64,000 bases of DNA from Rhynchopus sp. YZ270_cl-10 (Eukaryota; Euglenozoa; Diplonemea; Diplonemida; Diplonemidae). Position numbers and translations under genes: made by a program. Shown one piece after another: positions 21,937-33,508 of this stretch (position 1 is its first letter; every line of letters begins with the position of its first letter). The stretch spans positions 62,001-126,000 of the forward strand of contig OZ037921.1 of the NCBI GenBank assembly GCA_964035575.1, read 5' to 3'. The notes beneath the pieces are model-generated. The model did no database searches. It was not told where the DNA came from and saw only the letters and a program-made list of their open reading frames with translations.

Positions 21937-22376
21937 CTGAGGTGGAAAATGAAGAGGAGAGAAAGGGGAGGAGAAATGGGTGGAAAAAAATGCTGTTGGT
22001 ATAAGAAGTGGTCGGTAATGAACAGATTTTTTTTGTTGAAACAGCTTTTCCATTTTTTCACTCATTTCCGCGAAATACATAAATTCGTTCACCCTTTCGG
22101 TGAGCAGTGCGGGATTCCACAATGCGCGTTGTGAGTGAGAGAAGAGAGGATGGCAGGCGGGGATTGTTTTGATAAAATAGAAATTAAATTCTAGAATTTC
22201 AGGCACAATGTCACCAAAAAAAACGCTGGAAAAAAGAATGGAGAGGATGGCGGGCGGGAGGGGGTGTCTATTTCTTTAGTCTCAAAAAAAGTCAATGGTT
22301 TTTAATTGCTTTTGAAAGGTCAGATGACTTCCGCCTGTGCGTCGGTCACCTTTTGAAAAAAATGCGTGTTTTTTTG

Positions 22377-22425
22377 TGTGATAACTAATGGGGTAATTCT
22401 TGCGCAGAATATGGCCCCCAATTTG
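22377..22425 (+). repeat. Diverged copy of the sequence flanking the LINE
   Basis: GATAACTAATGGGGTAATTC then TTGCGCAGAATATGGCCCC matches the 57-bp direct repeat at 39467 and 47654 with a few changes, and GT dinucleotides also adjoin it. Confidence 0.65.
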
Positions 22426-22837
22426 TGTGTGTGTGCTTTTGTGGGACAAATTTGATCACCCAAAAAGAAAGAATTCAAAAGCAGGTGATGGGGTGATGGT
22501 GTCCGCACAAACAGGGTACGCTAGCAGTGGGTTTGCGGGAGTGGGAAGTTGTAAATGAAGCAACAGATACTGTAACTTATTAATCGGTTGTAGGGTGAGG
22601 GGGTGGAGATGCGGGAGTAAAGATACGATTCATCCTGTAAGGGGGGGCGGGGGATATATATTTTGTCCAGGTCATCGCAGACGAGCGTTTTTTTTTTGTT
22701 GCGTATCAATCTGGATCTGTCAGTGCACTGCTATTGAAAGTCTTATAGACGGGTCCCACCAGATAAAGTGTTGCCGTGTTACCGTACAAAATTATCGTTT
22801 CAGATACTAACTATTCTACTGAATAGAAGGTATAATA

Positions 22838-22940
22838 GGGTGCACTAAATGTACAAAATTATCGTAAAAAAGGTCGAACCTCTTCCAGAAAAATCCTGAA
22901 AAGGTCGAACATTAGTACGGTCGATGATTTGTACCCGTCG
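22838..22940. repeat. Diverged relative of the 11660 foldback element
   Basis: Shares AAAAAGGTCGAAC, TTCCAGAAAAATCC and GGTCGAACATTAGTACGGTC with 11690-11770. The terminal inverted repeat is incomplete. Confidence 0.55.
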
Positions 22941-23082
22941 TAGTTTCATGAACGTTTTGATACGAAAATAAAAAATAAGTTGCGATAATCTGTTGGTAGG
23001 GAGTGCTGTAGAAATAATCTACAACACTCCCCGGAACACAAGAATCCACGGGAAAAAAATCGTCGTGGATCACACCAGGCGC

Positions 23083-23120
23083 ATGAAATGCAAAGCCCTC
23101 TCGTGTACAGTGTACCGTCG
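23083..23120 (+). repeat. Dispersed repeat family H2
   Basis: ATGAAATGCAAAGCCC, CTCTCGTG and CAGTGTACC. An H1 copy follows ten bases later. Confidence 0.55.
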
Positions 23121-23130
23121 AAAGAAAAAA

Positions 23131-23174
23131 AGCTTTATAAGATGAACCTAAGCCTCTCTGTGCTCAGTCATCTT
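23131..23174 (+). repeat. Dispersed hairpin repeat family H1
   Basis: TTTATAAGATGAACCTAAGC, loop CTCTCTGT, GCTCAGTCATCTT. The outer AAGATGA/TCATCTT stem is perfect; one inner pair is lost. Confidence 0.6.
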
Positions 23175-24060
23175 GTCTAAAAAAAAGGTGGGGTTGAGAG
23201 AGGTGCACACATCGTAAGGTGTGACCAAATATAAAATATAAAAATAGAAAATAGAAAAACGTTAACGACACACAGGGCTCTCAAGATCCTCCACGAAAAA
23301 AGCAGAATTTTCGAAATGAGGAGGATTCATTTTTGCAAAAAAACCCCCAAAAAAAAAAAAAATTTTCCCCCGCAATAAGCGGTCGTCGCGCGCTTCGCGC
23401 GCGCCTCCCTGACAGCCACAGAGCGGAGAGGCGGGTCAATTTTGCGAGATAACAAAAAACGGAAATCTAATCCTTTCTCTTGCACCGTACGCTCCACGAA
23501 CCGTACAAAACCCATACGTCTTCCAGAAGCAGGGGCTGATGCAACGGCAGGTAATTTTTAAAAATGGCAAAAATTTTGCAGCTTTGGTCACGTTGCATTT
23601 TTTGGCTGCAAAATGCAAGGGTATCCAAAGACATTGCCAACTCTATTTTTTTGCGGAGCAAAAAAATAATATAATATGGCGCCGCAGGCGAAAAAAAATT
23701 GGGGTACGGTGTAAAAATGCTTCCTTTTACACCACAGAATCACTCAACGAACCCTTTTTTTGAGTAGCAAAAAATGAAAATGGCGCCGCAGGCAATTTTT
23801 TTTTAAGGTGCAGCCCTGGACGGTGCATACAGGCTCGGGAAAATATTGGCTCCCTCGGGGGAGACAAAGTGACCCCCCACTATAAAACCCCTAGGAGGAT
23901 AATCCTCCACCCGAGCCCGCCAAAAAAAAAAAAAAAATGGAGGAAATCCTCCACCAAAAAACAGGGCTATCGGTAAGAAGGGGTTTTGGGGGGCATCATA
24001 TATCATATTTCATATTTCAAAATCATATTTCAAAAAAAAAAAAAAAACACGAGTTTACGG

Positions 24061-26766
24061 CAGGGCTGTTCCTAAGTGAGAATGAGAATAAGGGATTCTG
24101 ATTTTTGAGTTTTTTTTCCTTTTTTCCTTCGTTGGGTTTTAGCCTGCTTCTACTAGGTTAGGAGCCAAAATTTTGTACACCACTGGTCGGGGTGGTATGC
24201 AAACAAGCCAAAGATCAGGTTTTCGGGTGGGGAAAAAAAAAAAAAATCCCCCCCCCCAGAGTTTTTTTTTAGGGGGGGTGAGGGGGGGTTTCACCCCCTC
24301 TCACGATTTTTTTTGAGTTTTTAGGGGGGGTGAGCAATGCTTGTGAACTGGGTGATTCGAGGAGCAAGCTTGCTGTCGGGTGCCGATGGAGTACGGAGTT
24401 AGAGGGTGGGCGTGTTTTCCAAAGACTATAAAATACAAGTATTTCTAGCATTTGACGGACGGAGCTCGCAGAACCCAACGGGGAATGAGAAAAAGGATGT
24501 GGCGAAATAATAAAAGTAGCGTACCGTGCGCCTGCGGCGCAAGCTAGCATCCCACTCTTCCCATGACATGGTACTCGTTGCTGACCCCAAAAAAGTGCAT
24601 GATATCAAAATTTTCCGCCTGCGGCGGGCAGCCCTTGACCCATTTCACCCTCGTATATTATCCTCTATGTTTTCACTGGCCCTTTACCTACACCCATTTT
24701 GACCAAAACCAAGAACTTGCCCATTTCGTCAAATTGACCCCACCACAGCACGGACGGATTCCAAAACCCCCACAAACTAGCTTCTCCAGGGTCTTCGCGC
24801 GCGAAGCGCGCGAAATTTTTTTTTGACCAAAAAACATCTCACCCCCCCTAAGCTCAAAAAAACCGGTCCCTAAAAAAAACTCTGCCCCCCCCCCAAAAAA
24901 AAAAAAAATCCGCCTGCGGCCAGAGCTGGCGCTAAAGTCCATCCCTCATCCCGGGATTTTTGGGGGTTTTGGTAGGAACGTTTTTTTTTTGCAGTACGGG
25001 GATTTCATTAAGAAACCAGAAGTTCTAATATTGTTGAGTAAGACCACCACATAGTGGACTTGCATATACATGTGACCCCGCCGTGGAACGCAATTGGCTC
25101 GGAAAGTCAAAAGAAAGAGGAGAAAAAAGAAAAGGAAAAAAAGAAAAAAGTTGGTTACCGTGCGCCTGCGGCGCTGCCTGTTCCCTTCCAGTTTCTACAG
25201 GCAAACACTTGCCCCCTTTACCTTACACTGACGGGTTTTGACCAAAACCAAGAACTTGTCCATTTCGGCAAATTGACCCCACCACAGAACGGACGAATTC
25301 CGGAAATGCAAATGCCGGTGTTTTCGCGCATTTTCATGTTGCAAGACGTCAGGATCAGGGAGAGAAAATCTGGTTGTGGGATTTACATTGGCCCTCTTTA
25401 CCCACATGGATTTTGACCAAAACCAAAAAATTGGCCATTTCGGCAAAGTGACCCCACCACAGCGCGGACGGATTCCGGAAATTCCAATCGCGGTATGTTT
25501 TGGGGCTGAAAACCCACTGATTTTCAGGAGAAAAATTGCTTCCAAATCTCGGAATTTTCCGAATTTTCCTGAAAATGACCCTTGTTTACGAGTATGGGTT
25601 CATATTTTGCGAAAATTTAAGTCACTAAAATTTTGTCCATTTTTCCGTATATACCCCACCACAAGCCGGGATTGGCCCGGAAATGCCACAAAACGGGGTT
25701 TCCGGGCCTCCCCAGCTAACCTTTTCAAGGAACGTTTTTCCGTTCCCGAAATCCATTTTTTCCCCATTTTTTCCCATAATTAGCGCGACCACTGCCTGCG
25801 GCGCAGGCTTTTCCCCATATATGCCTCCCAAAATGCGGATTTTAGATTTTGGAAATGCCGCACCGAAGGAATTTTCGTGGTTGCCGCACTTTTTTTTCGC
25901 CTAAGGGGGAAGGTATGTAGGCACTTCTGTCTGGGAAAAAATGACCAGGAAAAAAATGTTGGGGTCCCATGCTCCAAATGTGCGAAATAAGCAAAAAAAA
26001 AAGTATTCTGTGCACTGTAGTTGTAGCTATTCTGTGTTTGACAGTAAAAGTATGCAATTTTGAGCAACATTTTTTTGAAATGTTGCGTACCGTGGCTTCG
26101 CCAAAAACTTTCGTTTTAGCAAAACAGGGAAGTAAAATTTATGGAAACTTACGATAATTACCAACGACAGTGCCATTTTATGTTAACATTTTTTGAAATG
26201 TTGCGTACCGTGGCTTCGCCAGGAACCTTTGGGTGCCATGACCGCCGTTTCTTTTGTAAATGTACTGAGGTTACTGATAATTCGTGCACCGCGCGTGCTT
26301 GGTGCAATTCTTTCGCAGACCGGACTAAACCAGAGAACCTCATAGTTCATAGTGAGGGTACTTTAGAGTGTTTTTGCACACACATGTGACCCCACCGTGG
26401 AGAGCAATCGGCTCGCGCAATCAAAAGAAAGCAGAGAAAAAGGAAAAGACAAAAAGACAAAAGTTGGGTACCGTGCGCCTGCGGCGCTACCTGTTCCCAG
26501 TCAACAACACCATAATTTCATCTGAAGTTGGGTTTTCAGACTGAAAATGACCCTTGTTTACGAGTATGGGTTCATATTTTGTGAAAATTTAAGTCACTAA
26601 AATTTTGTCCATTTTTCCGTATATCCCCCACCACAGAACGGGATTGGCTCAAATCTGGCAAAAATGCAGGAAAAACCTGCCTCTGCGGGGTTTAAAAAAA
26701 AAGGAAAAAAACGAGAATAAAACCAGCGATTTTTGGGGGAAAAAACGAGAATAAGGAACAGCCCTG
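24061..26766. mobile_element. Non-autonomous hAT element nested in A
   Basis: The tips are CAGGGCTGTTCCTAAG and the complement of CAGGGCTGTTCCTTA. The 8-bp duplication GTTTACGG lies at 24053-24060 and 26767-26774; the unbroken site survives in element B (near 31868), which confirms the insertion. The 2706-bp interior has no transposase but holds five spaced copies of a roughly 70-bp motif containing CCCCACCACAG followed by CGGR, near 24740, 25270, 25450, 25660 and 26625, plus three ACCGTGCGCCTGCGGCGC blocks. Confidence 0.85.
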
Positions 26767-27605
26767 GTTTACGGGCAAAAACCCATTCCGAGCTTTCGGC
26801 CCCGCACGTTGGCGGGGCATCTCCCCTCATATGTGGATATGTCCGGAAAATTTTCAGGAAAGTGCCGGGCAAAAACACATCAAAATGGGTCCGGACATAT
26901 CCACGGGGGGGATAGGTACTTAAAAAATGGAATTGAAAGCCGTGTTCAAAATCTTTCAATTGCGGCCAGGTACGATCAAACATTTGCATCTGGGGTCCCT
27001 TTACCGGTTGGAAAGTCCCAAAAACCAAAACTCAAAAGTGGGTCCAGGGATTACGCAGCTCCCCCCAAAATAAAAAAAAGTACGTATGGATTTTCAACAC
27101 GTACAATTCTAAGCAAAAACAATTCGCGCTTCGCGCGCGCTCTCCCTGGCAAAGTTAGTTGAGAAGGGCTGTGAAAGTTCGAAGAACTGGAGAAATCATC
27201 AGTCATGGCACTGGCGAAGCCACGGTACGCAACATTTCTAAAAATTGCGATTAAAATTGCCTACTATGTCACGGGAAGGGTGTACTGCAATCTAGCGCCG
27301 CAGGCGCACGGTACGCTACTTTTTTTCTTTCGCCATGCTGCACGCTCCTTTTCCGGAAAAATAGAAAATTGTCTCCTACAAATAGGATTCTGTAGGGGGT
27401 AGGTGAGAGGTGGGGGCGGAGCCCCACCCCTCACCTACCCCACCCCAGCCCCAATCCAAAACCCAAATTACCTAAGTATGGACACGTATGGATTCCACCT
27501 TTTCAAAAACAATTCACGTATGGATTTCCATACGTTCCACACGTGGAGCGTAATCTCTGAGTGGGTCCAAAAAACGGCTTGGGGTCTAAGGGGTTAACAA
27601 AAATT

Positions 27606-27745
27606 TAAAGTTTAAGGTGTACCTCTGCGAGCGTAGCGAGCGGAAAATTTTTAAGGTGTACTTCCGCGAGCGCAGCGAGCGGGAAAATATTTTAAGGTGT
27701 ACCTCCGCGAGCGAAGCGAGCGGGGAAAAAATTGAAGGTGTACAT
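27606..27745. repeat. Minisatellite, three units, in element A
   Basis: Units of about 42 bp with AAGGTGTACYTCYGCGAGCG and AGCGAGCGG. It is the inverted counterpart of the expanded array at 30614-31030. Confidence 0.75.
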
Positions 27746-28023
27746 TAAACTTTAAACAAGGGGGTACGCCCACTTTTGTCGTCATCCTAAAATACCCGAA
27801 ATTGAGCCCAATTGCATTTCCGGATCGATTGCGGAAAGTGGTAGGGTAAATGAACAACACCAAATACCTACGCCCCCCCGTGCATATGTCCGTGTTGGTC
27901 GAGGCTCGGACATATACACATACTCAGTTCAGGTAGTATACTACAGTGTACAGCGGCAAAAACCCATTACGAGCTTTCGGCTCCGCACGTTGGCGGGGCA
28001 TCTCTGATCATATTTGGCCTGGT

Positions 28024-28760
28024 CAGGGCGTTCGCCCCGGGGCGAAAAATATTTTTTTTCGTTAAAAAAAATTTTTCCTGAAAAAATGACATTTTATTTC
28101 GCCCCAGGGCTTCGCCCCACCGGGGCGAAACCCTGTATAAATAAATAAATAAATAAAAAAAAAAAGGGGAGAAAAAAAAATAAAGAGAGAGAGATTTCTC
28201 CCCACCACCCTGTCGACCCCCCCGGAGGGGGGGTCGCAGAGGGGTGTCCACTGTTCCGCAAACCCGCCTGCCGTGAGAGGAAGTTTCCCCAGCACTCCCG
28301 CTCCTCAATCCTGCAGTCTGCTGAAGCCCCTGTTATAGAAGGTGTCACTACTCGTGTCAACTCTACCTTCAACGGCAGAGAGACGTTTTAGTTTATTGAA
28401 AATAATCAAAATAAGGATGAAGTCTCACATGACAGATGCCTCTCTCTTGTACATCTGTTTGATTAAACAACACAAAGAGACCCTCAGTGAGGGGGGATTG
28501 ATGAAATTCTCCATCGTTTTGCTGGTTTTAGTATCAGGAAAGTGCAGCTGTAATAGCACTTGTGCTGGGGAAGGGATCACGCGCAAATCGCAAATTTTTT
28601 TTGACCACTCAGTACCAGGGATTCACCCCCCACGAACTAGCTTCTCTCCGGCGGAAAATTTTTTTGACCTATTTTAAGCACTAGTAAAAAAGCAAAAATT
28701 TCGGGTTTTTTGGCATTTCGCCACGATCAGGAAAAAACGATGGCGATAGCGAACGCCCTG
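28024..28760. mobile_element. Second non-autonomous hAT element nested in A
   Basis: The tips are CAGGGCGTTCGC and its exact complement. The 8-bp duplication GGCCTGGT lies at 28016-28023 and 28761-28768, and the empty site is preserved in B (near 30340). The 737-bp body contains a CGCCCCGGGGCG-type palindrome and an A/AT-rich stretch. The left third has TAAATAAATAAATA repeats. No transposase frame. Confidence 0.85.
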
Positions 28761-28765
28761 GGCCT

Positions 28766-28800
<35 letters not shown>

Positions 28801-28915
28801 TAAAAAAGGCGATCATATTTCATATCTCTTACCGATAGCCCTGACCAAAAAACAGGGCTATCGGTAAGAGATATGAAATATGATCGCCTTTTTTAATTTT
28901 TTTTTTTGTTGTATC

Positions 28916-30311
28916 GACAATCACCTACCGAGGTAGGATCTGTACACAATGTCGCCCTAAGGCTTTGTACTTAATCGGTATGGACGGAGGCCATCCTCAA
29001 CCCTAGAAAGTAGCTTTTATTTGTTGATTTGCATTCAAAGTGCTGTTTTATACACAAAAGTTGCATCTTCAAAGTTTTAGAGTAAGGGGGTGGGTTAAAA
29101 GGGGTCACGTGAAGAAAATAAAGTAGTTGGCAAAAAATTTCAGTACATCATGTTTCAGTCCTAACTGCATACATTGGTCGTAACAGAGGGGGACATCGTC
29201 AGTGCAAGACCCTCCGTGATGTAAAGAGATTAAGCCACTGTTGCTATTATCAAACAGTTTTCCATGGTCTACTTGTCTTTTCTTAGAACTCAAAACCACA
29301 AAACCAAACGTATAAAAACCTTTGCGACTTGGCTTCTGTCAGCTGGCAAGGGAGGTGTCGCTACTCACCTGTCCGAAGACTGCTGCCCTATAGTCATCAA
29401 AAGCAAAGAAATGAAGTCGTCTGTGCAGTTGCTGTTGTACGCCATTGAATAAACACTGAAAAGGTTTGCTGTTTTCCGCTATTGTTTATGTTTGTTTCCT
29501 ATTTGAAAGCGTGTCAGGCTCTCAAAAGAAAGTGTTTTGTTTTGTCATCAAAAGGCAAAGAAGTAAAGTCGTCGATGCATTTGCTGTTGTACGCCATTGA
29601 ATAAACGCTGAAAAGGTTTGCTGTTTTCCGCTTAAAGTTTATCATCAGTTTTGTTTTGTTTGTTTTAACATAGGCTGTTATTCGCTTCTTAAAGAGAACA
29701 CAGATTGTTAGTCTGTGTACACCCCATCGGGTGCGTTTGCTTAGAGAACACAGGGTATGAGTCTGTGTACACCCCTGCGGGTGCGTTTGCTGGGCTTCCG
29801 TAGAAGTAAAGGGAGGGAGGGGGGTGGTTTTTGTTGTATCGACAATCACCTACCGAGGTAGGATCTGTACACAATGTCGCCCTAAGGCTTTGTACTTAAT
29901 CGGTATGGACGGAGGCCATCCTCAACCCTAGAAAGTAGCTTTTATTTGTTGATTTGCATTCAAAGTGCTGTTTTATACACAAAAGTTGCATCTTCAAAGT
30001 TTTAGAGTAAGGGGGTGGGTTAAAAGGGGTCACGTGAAGAAAATAAAGTAGTTGGCAAAAATTTCAGTACATCATGTTTCAGTCCTAACTGCATACATTG
30101 GTCGTAACAGAGGGGGACATCGTCAGTGCAAGACCCTCCGTGATGTAAAGAGATTAAGCCACTGTTGCTATTATCAAACAGTTTTCCATGGTCTACTTGT
30201 CTTTTCTTAGAACTCAAAACCACAAAACCAAACGTATAAAAACCTTTGCGACTTGGCTTCTGTCAGCTGGCAAGGGAGGTGTCGCTACTCACCTGTCCGA
30301 AGACTGCTGCC
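28916..30311. repeat. Partial tandem duplication inside element B
   Basis: A 918-bp unit (28916-29833) is followed by a second copy of its first 478 bp (29834-30311), nearly identical. Inside the unit, a block containing GCCATTGAATAAAC occurs twice (near 29442 and 29592) and an AGAACACAG...CTGTGTACACCCC block occurs twice (near 29695 and 29745). The minus strand has coding-like stretches (KLFDNSNSGLISLHHGG) but no full gene. Origin unknown. Confidence 0.65.
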
Positions 30312-30613
30312 TTTTTTTTTTTTTTTTTTTTTTTTACCAGGCCAAATATGATCAGAGATGCCCCGCCAACGTGCGGAGCCGAAAGCTCGGAATGGGTTTT
30401 TGCCGCTGTACACTGTAGTATACTACCTGAACTGAGTATGTGTATATGTCCGAGCCTCGACCAACACGGACATATGCACGGGGGGGCGTAGGTATTTGGT
30501 GTTGTTCATTTACCCTACCACTTTCCGCAATCGATCCGGAAATGCAATTGGGCTCAATTTCGGGTATTTTAGGATGACGACAAAAGTGGGCGTACCCCCT
30601 TGTTTAAATTTTA

Positions 30614-31030
30614 ATGTACACCTTCAAAATTTTTTCCGCTCGCTACGCTCGCGGAGGTACACCTTCAATTTTTCCCCCGCTCGCTTCGCTCGCGGAAGTA
30701 CACCTTAAAAATTTTCCGCTCGCTACGCTCGCGGAGGTACACCTTAAAATATTTTCCCGCTCGCTACGCTCGCGGAGGTACACCTTCAATTTTTTCCCCG
30801 CTCGCTTCGCTCGCGGAAGTACACCTTAAAAATTTTCCGCTCGCTACGCTCGCGGAGGTACACCTTAAAATATTTTCCCGCTCGCTGCGCTCGCGGCGGT
30901 ACACCTTCAAAAAATTTTCCGCTCGCTACGCTCGCGGAGGTACACCTTCAATTTTTTTCCCGCTCGCTTCGCTCGCGGAAGTACACCTTAAAAATTTTCC
31001 GCTCGCTACGCTCGCAGAGGTACACCTTAA
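30614..31030. repeat. Minisatellite, ten units, in element B
   Basis: Ten units of 39-42 bp. Each has GGTACACCTT, an A/T stretch and CCGCTCGCTNCGCTCGCGG, where N is A, T or G. The variants recur in a roughly three-unit order, suggesting expansion in blocks. Open frames across it are artefacts of the period. Confidence 0.8.
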
Positions 31031-32463
31031 ACTTTAAATTTTTGTTAACCCCTTACCCCAAGCCGTTTTTTGGACCCACTCAGAGATTACGCTCCACGTG
31101 TGGAACGTATGGAAATCCATACGTGAATTGTTTTTGAAAAGGTGGAATCCATACGTGTCCATACTTAGGTAATTTGGGTTTTGGATTGGGGCTGGGGTGG
31201 GGTAGGTGAGGGGTGGGGCTCCGCCCCCCCTCTCACCTACCCCCTACAGAATCCTATTTGTAGGAGACAATTTTCTATTTTTCCGGAAAAGGAGCGTGCA
31301 GCATGGCGAAAGAAAGAAAGTAGCGTACCGTGCGCCTGCGGCGCTAGATTGCAGTACACCCTTCCCGTGACATAGTAGGCAATTTTAATCGCAATTTTTA
31401 GAAATGTTGCGTACCGTGGCTTCGCCAGTGCCATGACTGATGATTTCTCCAGTTCTTCGAACTTTCACAGCCCTTCTCAACTAACTTTGCCAGGGAGAGC
31501 GCGCGCGAAGCGCGAATTGTTTTTGCTTAGAATTGTACGTGTTGAAAATCCATACGTACTTTTTTTTATTTTTGGGGGAGCTGCGTAATCCCTGTATCCA
31601 CTTTTGAGTTTTGGTTTTTGGGACTTTCCAACCGGTAAAGGGACCCCAGATGCAAATGTTTGATCGTACCTGGCCGCAATTGAAAGATTTTGAACACGGC
31701 TTTCAATTCCATTTTTTAAGTACCTATCCCCCCCGTGGATATGTCCGGACCCATTTTGATGTGTTTTTGCCCGGCACTTTCCTGAAAATTTTCCGGACAT
31801 ATCCACATATGAGGGGAGATGCCCCGCCAACGTGCGGGGCCGAAAGCTCGGAATGGGTTTTTGCCCGTAAACTCGTGTTTTTTTTTTTTTTTTTTTGAAA
31901 TATGATTTTGAAATATGAAATATGATATATGATGCCCCCCAAAACCCCTTCTTACCGATAGCCCTGACCAAAAAAGCCTGAAAAAAAAAAAAAAAAAGCC
32001 CCTGGAGGAAATATCCTCCCCTACGTGGAGGATCTTGAGAGCACTGACGACACATCCGTCGTACACACGTGAGGGGAAGCAAACTCGGGTTGTGCCCTTG
32101 TCACAGACACGCAAATAGTGTTCGGTGAATGACGTCACCCCATTTTACTGTTATTTGCTGCGAACAGCACCAAAAAAAATGAGTTTGCCCTCAAGAAAAC
32201 GAAACTGTCCACAGGACAACATGATACGGTTATGATACGAACGCCGTGTTCGTTCAACACCCTCAGGAAAAGCACGCACAAAGAAAAACGCTGAGGACAG
32301 ATTGCCATCAGAACAGTAACGCACAGTGCTAAATGAGTCGAGCGGGCATCGTACCCCCATACCTTGAAATACAAACCCCAAAGTTCTGTTACAAGGTGAC
32401 TGCCTCAACTGGCAGGGCGTTCAAAAGAACTCACAAAATCCCTTTATTTTCTTTCACAAAAAA

Positions 32464-32506
32464 AGTTGACTTGAAATACAAAGCCCTCTCGTGACAGTGT
32501 ATCTTA
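32464..32506 (+). repeat. Dispersed repeat family H2
   Basis: GTTGACTTGAAATACAAAGC, then CCTCTCGTG and CAGTGTATC. The 3' hairpin half is missing. Confidence 0.55.
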
Positions 32507-32648
32507 AAAAAAATGCACCCCCAAAGGAAGGAACACTTTGAACGTATATGATAAGGACTCGCTTTTCTATTGTTTCTTTGTCCCCGTCAGATCACTCTTC
32601 AGACCACCTGGTGTATGGTTGCAGGTATATGACTGTAAAAGATACCAG

Positions 32649-32678
32649 TTTTTTCAGGCCATTTTTGGCCTGAAAAAA
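32649..32678. other. Perfect 12-bp hairpin
   Basis: TTTTTTCAGGCC, loop ATTTTT, GGCCTGAAAAAA. It has the shape of a terminator hairpin, but in a eukaryote its role is unknown. Confidence 0.5.
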
Positions 32679-33508
32679 AATCCAAAAAAAAATGAATTTC
32701 TCGAAGGCGTCCTCAGTGCACCGTAACCTAAAACTAGACAATATCATCCGCCAACTGATCTTGATAACAATAAAAATAACAGTGTATTTCGTTGAACGCA
32801 GAATCTGTTTGGCGCAAGGTGAACGGGAGTTCAAGGGAAAATACTGTTACACAAGATCTGAGCGGCTTTATTTTTGTCTAGTTTCTCAGTACACTACGTG
32901 ATAGGAAAATTTTAAAATCTAAAAAAAAAAAAAGGGCTAGTTCCCCTACATTAGCACCGCACAGTATAAATATTGCTTCAAAAAATCCTGAAAGTCTAAA
33001 GTGTGGATCACCAAAAAAAGAACTCACAGCCATGCCGAGCACGTTCCAGGCATGGTCCCTGGGATACGCACTGCACGGCGTCATGAATGCCACATGCACA
33101 TGATGCGCACCAATACAAAAGTGAAGTTGAGACAAACCCCCCTCCCCCAGCCCCCCCCTTCCACCCTCTCCCCTGGGCACTCAAGACGCTTGTTGAGATT
33201 GAGGTACACCGCATTTGTTTGTGCTATGCTGCCCCAGGTCTTTGTGCCCATGTTACACAGCAAGGCCCTGACCTTATGGGCTCATCTTGCCTGGCAAACA
33301 GTCTGACAGACACTGCGAAAATCACCCCTCCTCTGTATCTGTATTCCTCAACACAGCACACAGCAAAAAAACACTATGAGATACTCAGCTGGGCAACATT
33401 GCAACATGCTTGACATCCTGTCGGCTTGCTGCCAGCTTCTCGTCCCTTCTTCTCTTTGGACCTGTTGTGTTCTGCATCCTCTTATGTCGATGCACAGCAA
33501 CGCCTGCT

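Larger units (their letters stand above)
21937..23272. other. Intergenic DNA left of the nested transposon block
   Basis: AT-rich. Holds a relative of the LINE flanking repeat (22377-22425), a diverged foldback element (22838-22940), and H2 and H1 copies (23083-23174). TGTAGAAATAATCTACA at 23010 is a small perfect hairpin also present at 18780. No gene seen except the possible exon near 22070. Confidence 0.5.
23962..28843. mobile_element. Inverted-repeat element A inside the outer hAT
   Basis: The tips are CAGGGCTATCGGTAAGA and its complement. The 9-bp word ACCAAAAAA flanks it at 23953-23961 and 28844-28852. Minus its two hAT insertions it is about 1.4 kb. It carries a GTGGATATGTCCGGA inverted pair, the TACCTGGCCGCAATTGAAAG block, and three units of a minisatellite (27606-27745). 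Element B is the same family in opposite orientation. The tips look hAT-like but the duplication is 9 rather than 8 bp, so the superfamily is open. Confidence 0.7.
28853..31966. mobile_element. Inverted-repeat element B, opposite orientation to A
   Basis: Tips as in A. ACCAAAAAA flanks at 28844-28852 and 31967-31975, so A and B share the middle copy and together give a duplication-A-duplication-B-duplication layout. B lacks both hAT insertions of A, holds ten units of the minisatellite where A holds three, and has a 1.4-kb insert (28916-30311) in its T-run. The A-B junction is a near-perfect palindrome of over 90 bp (about 28804-28900). Confidence 0.7.
23273..32046. mobile_element. Outer hAT element hosting all nested insertions
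   Basis: The left end is CAGGGCTCTCAAGATCCTCC, and the right end is its complement with one change, GGAGGATCTTGAGAGCACTG. The flanks are an exact 8-bp duplication, ACGACACA (23265-23272 and 32047-32054), diagnostic of hAT. Without its insertions it is only about 760 bp (23273-23952 plus 31976-32046), so it is non-autonomous. It contains the GCGCGCTTCGCGCGCG block and two GCGCCGCAGGC blocks, and no transposase. Confidence 0.8.
32055..33508. other. Intergenic DNA downstream of the WD40 gene
   Basis: AT-rich to about 32990, with an H2 copy (32464) and a hairpin (32649). The part 33000-33480 has higher GC and short open frames on both strands, none convincing. Poly-C/T runs at 33135-33170 could be an intron tract, but I could not build a gene. 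Confidence 0.5.

Noticed and set aside
30496-30829. Open frames with repeated RSLRSRRYTF-type peptides
   Set aside because: They follow the period of the minisatellite in element B.
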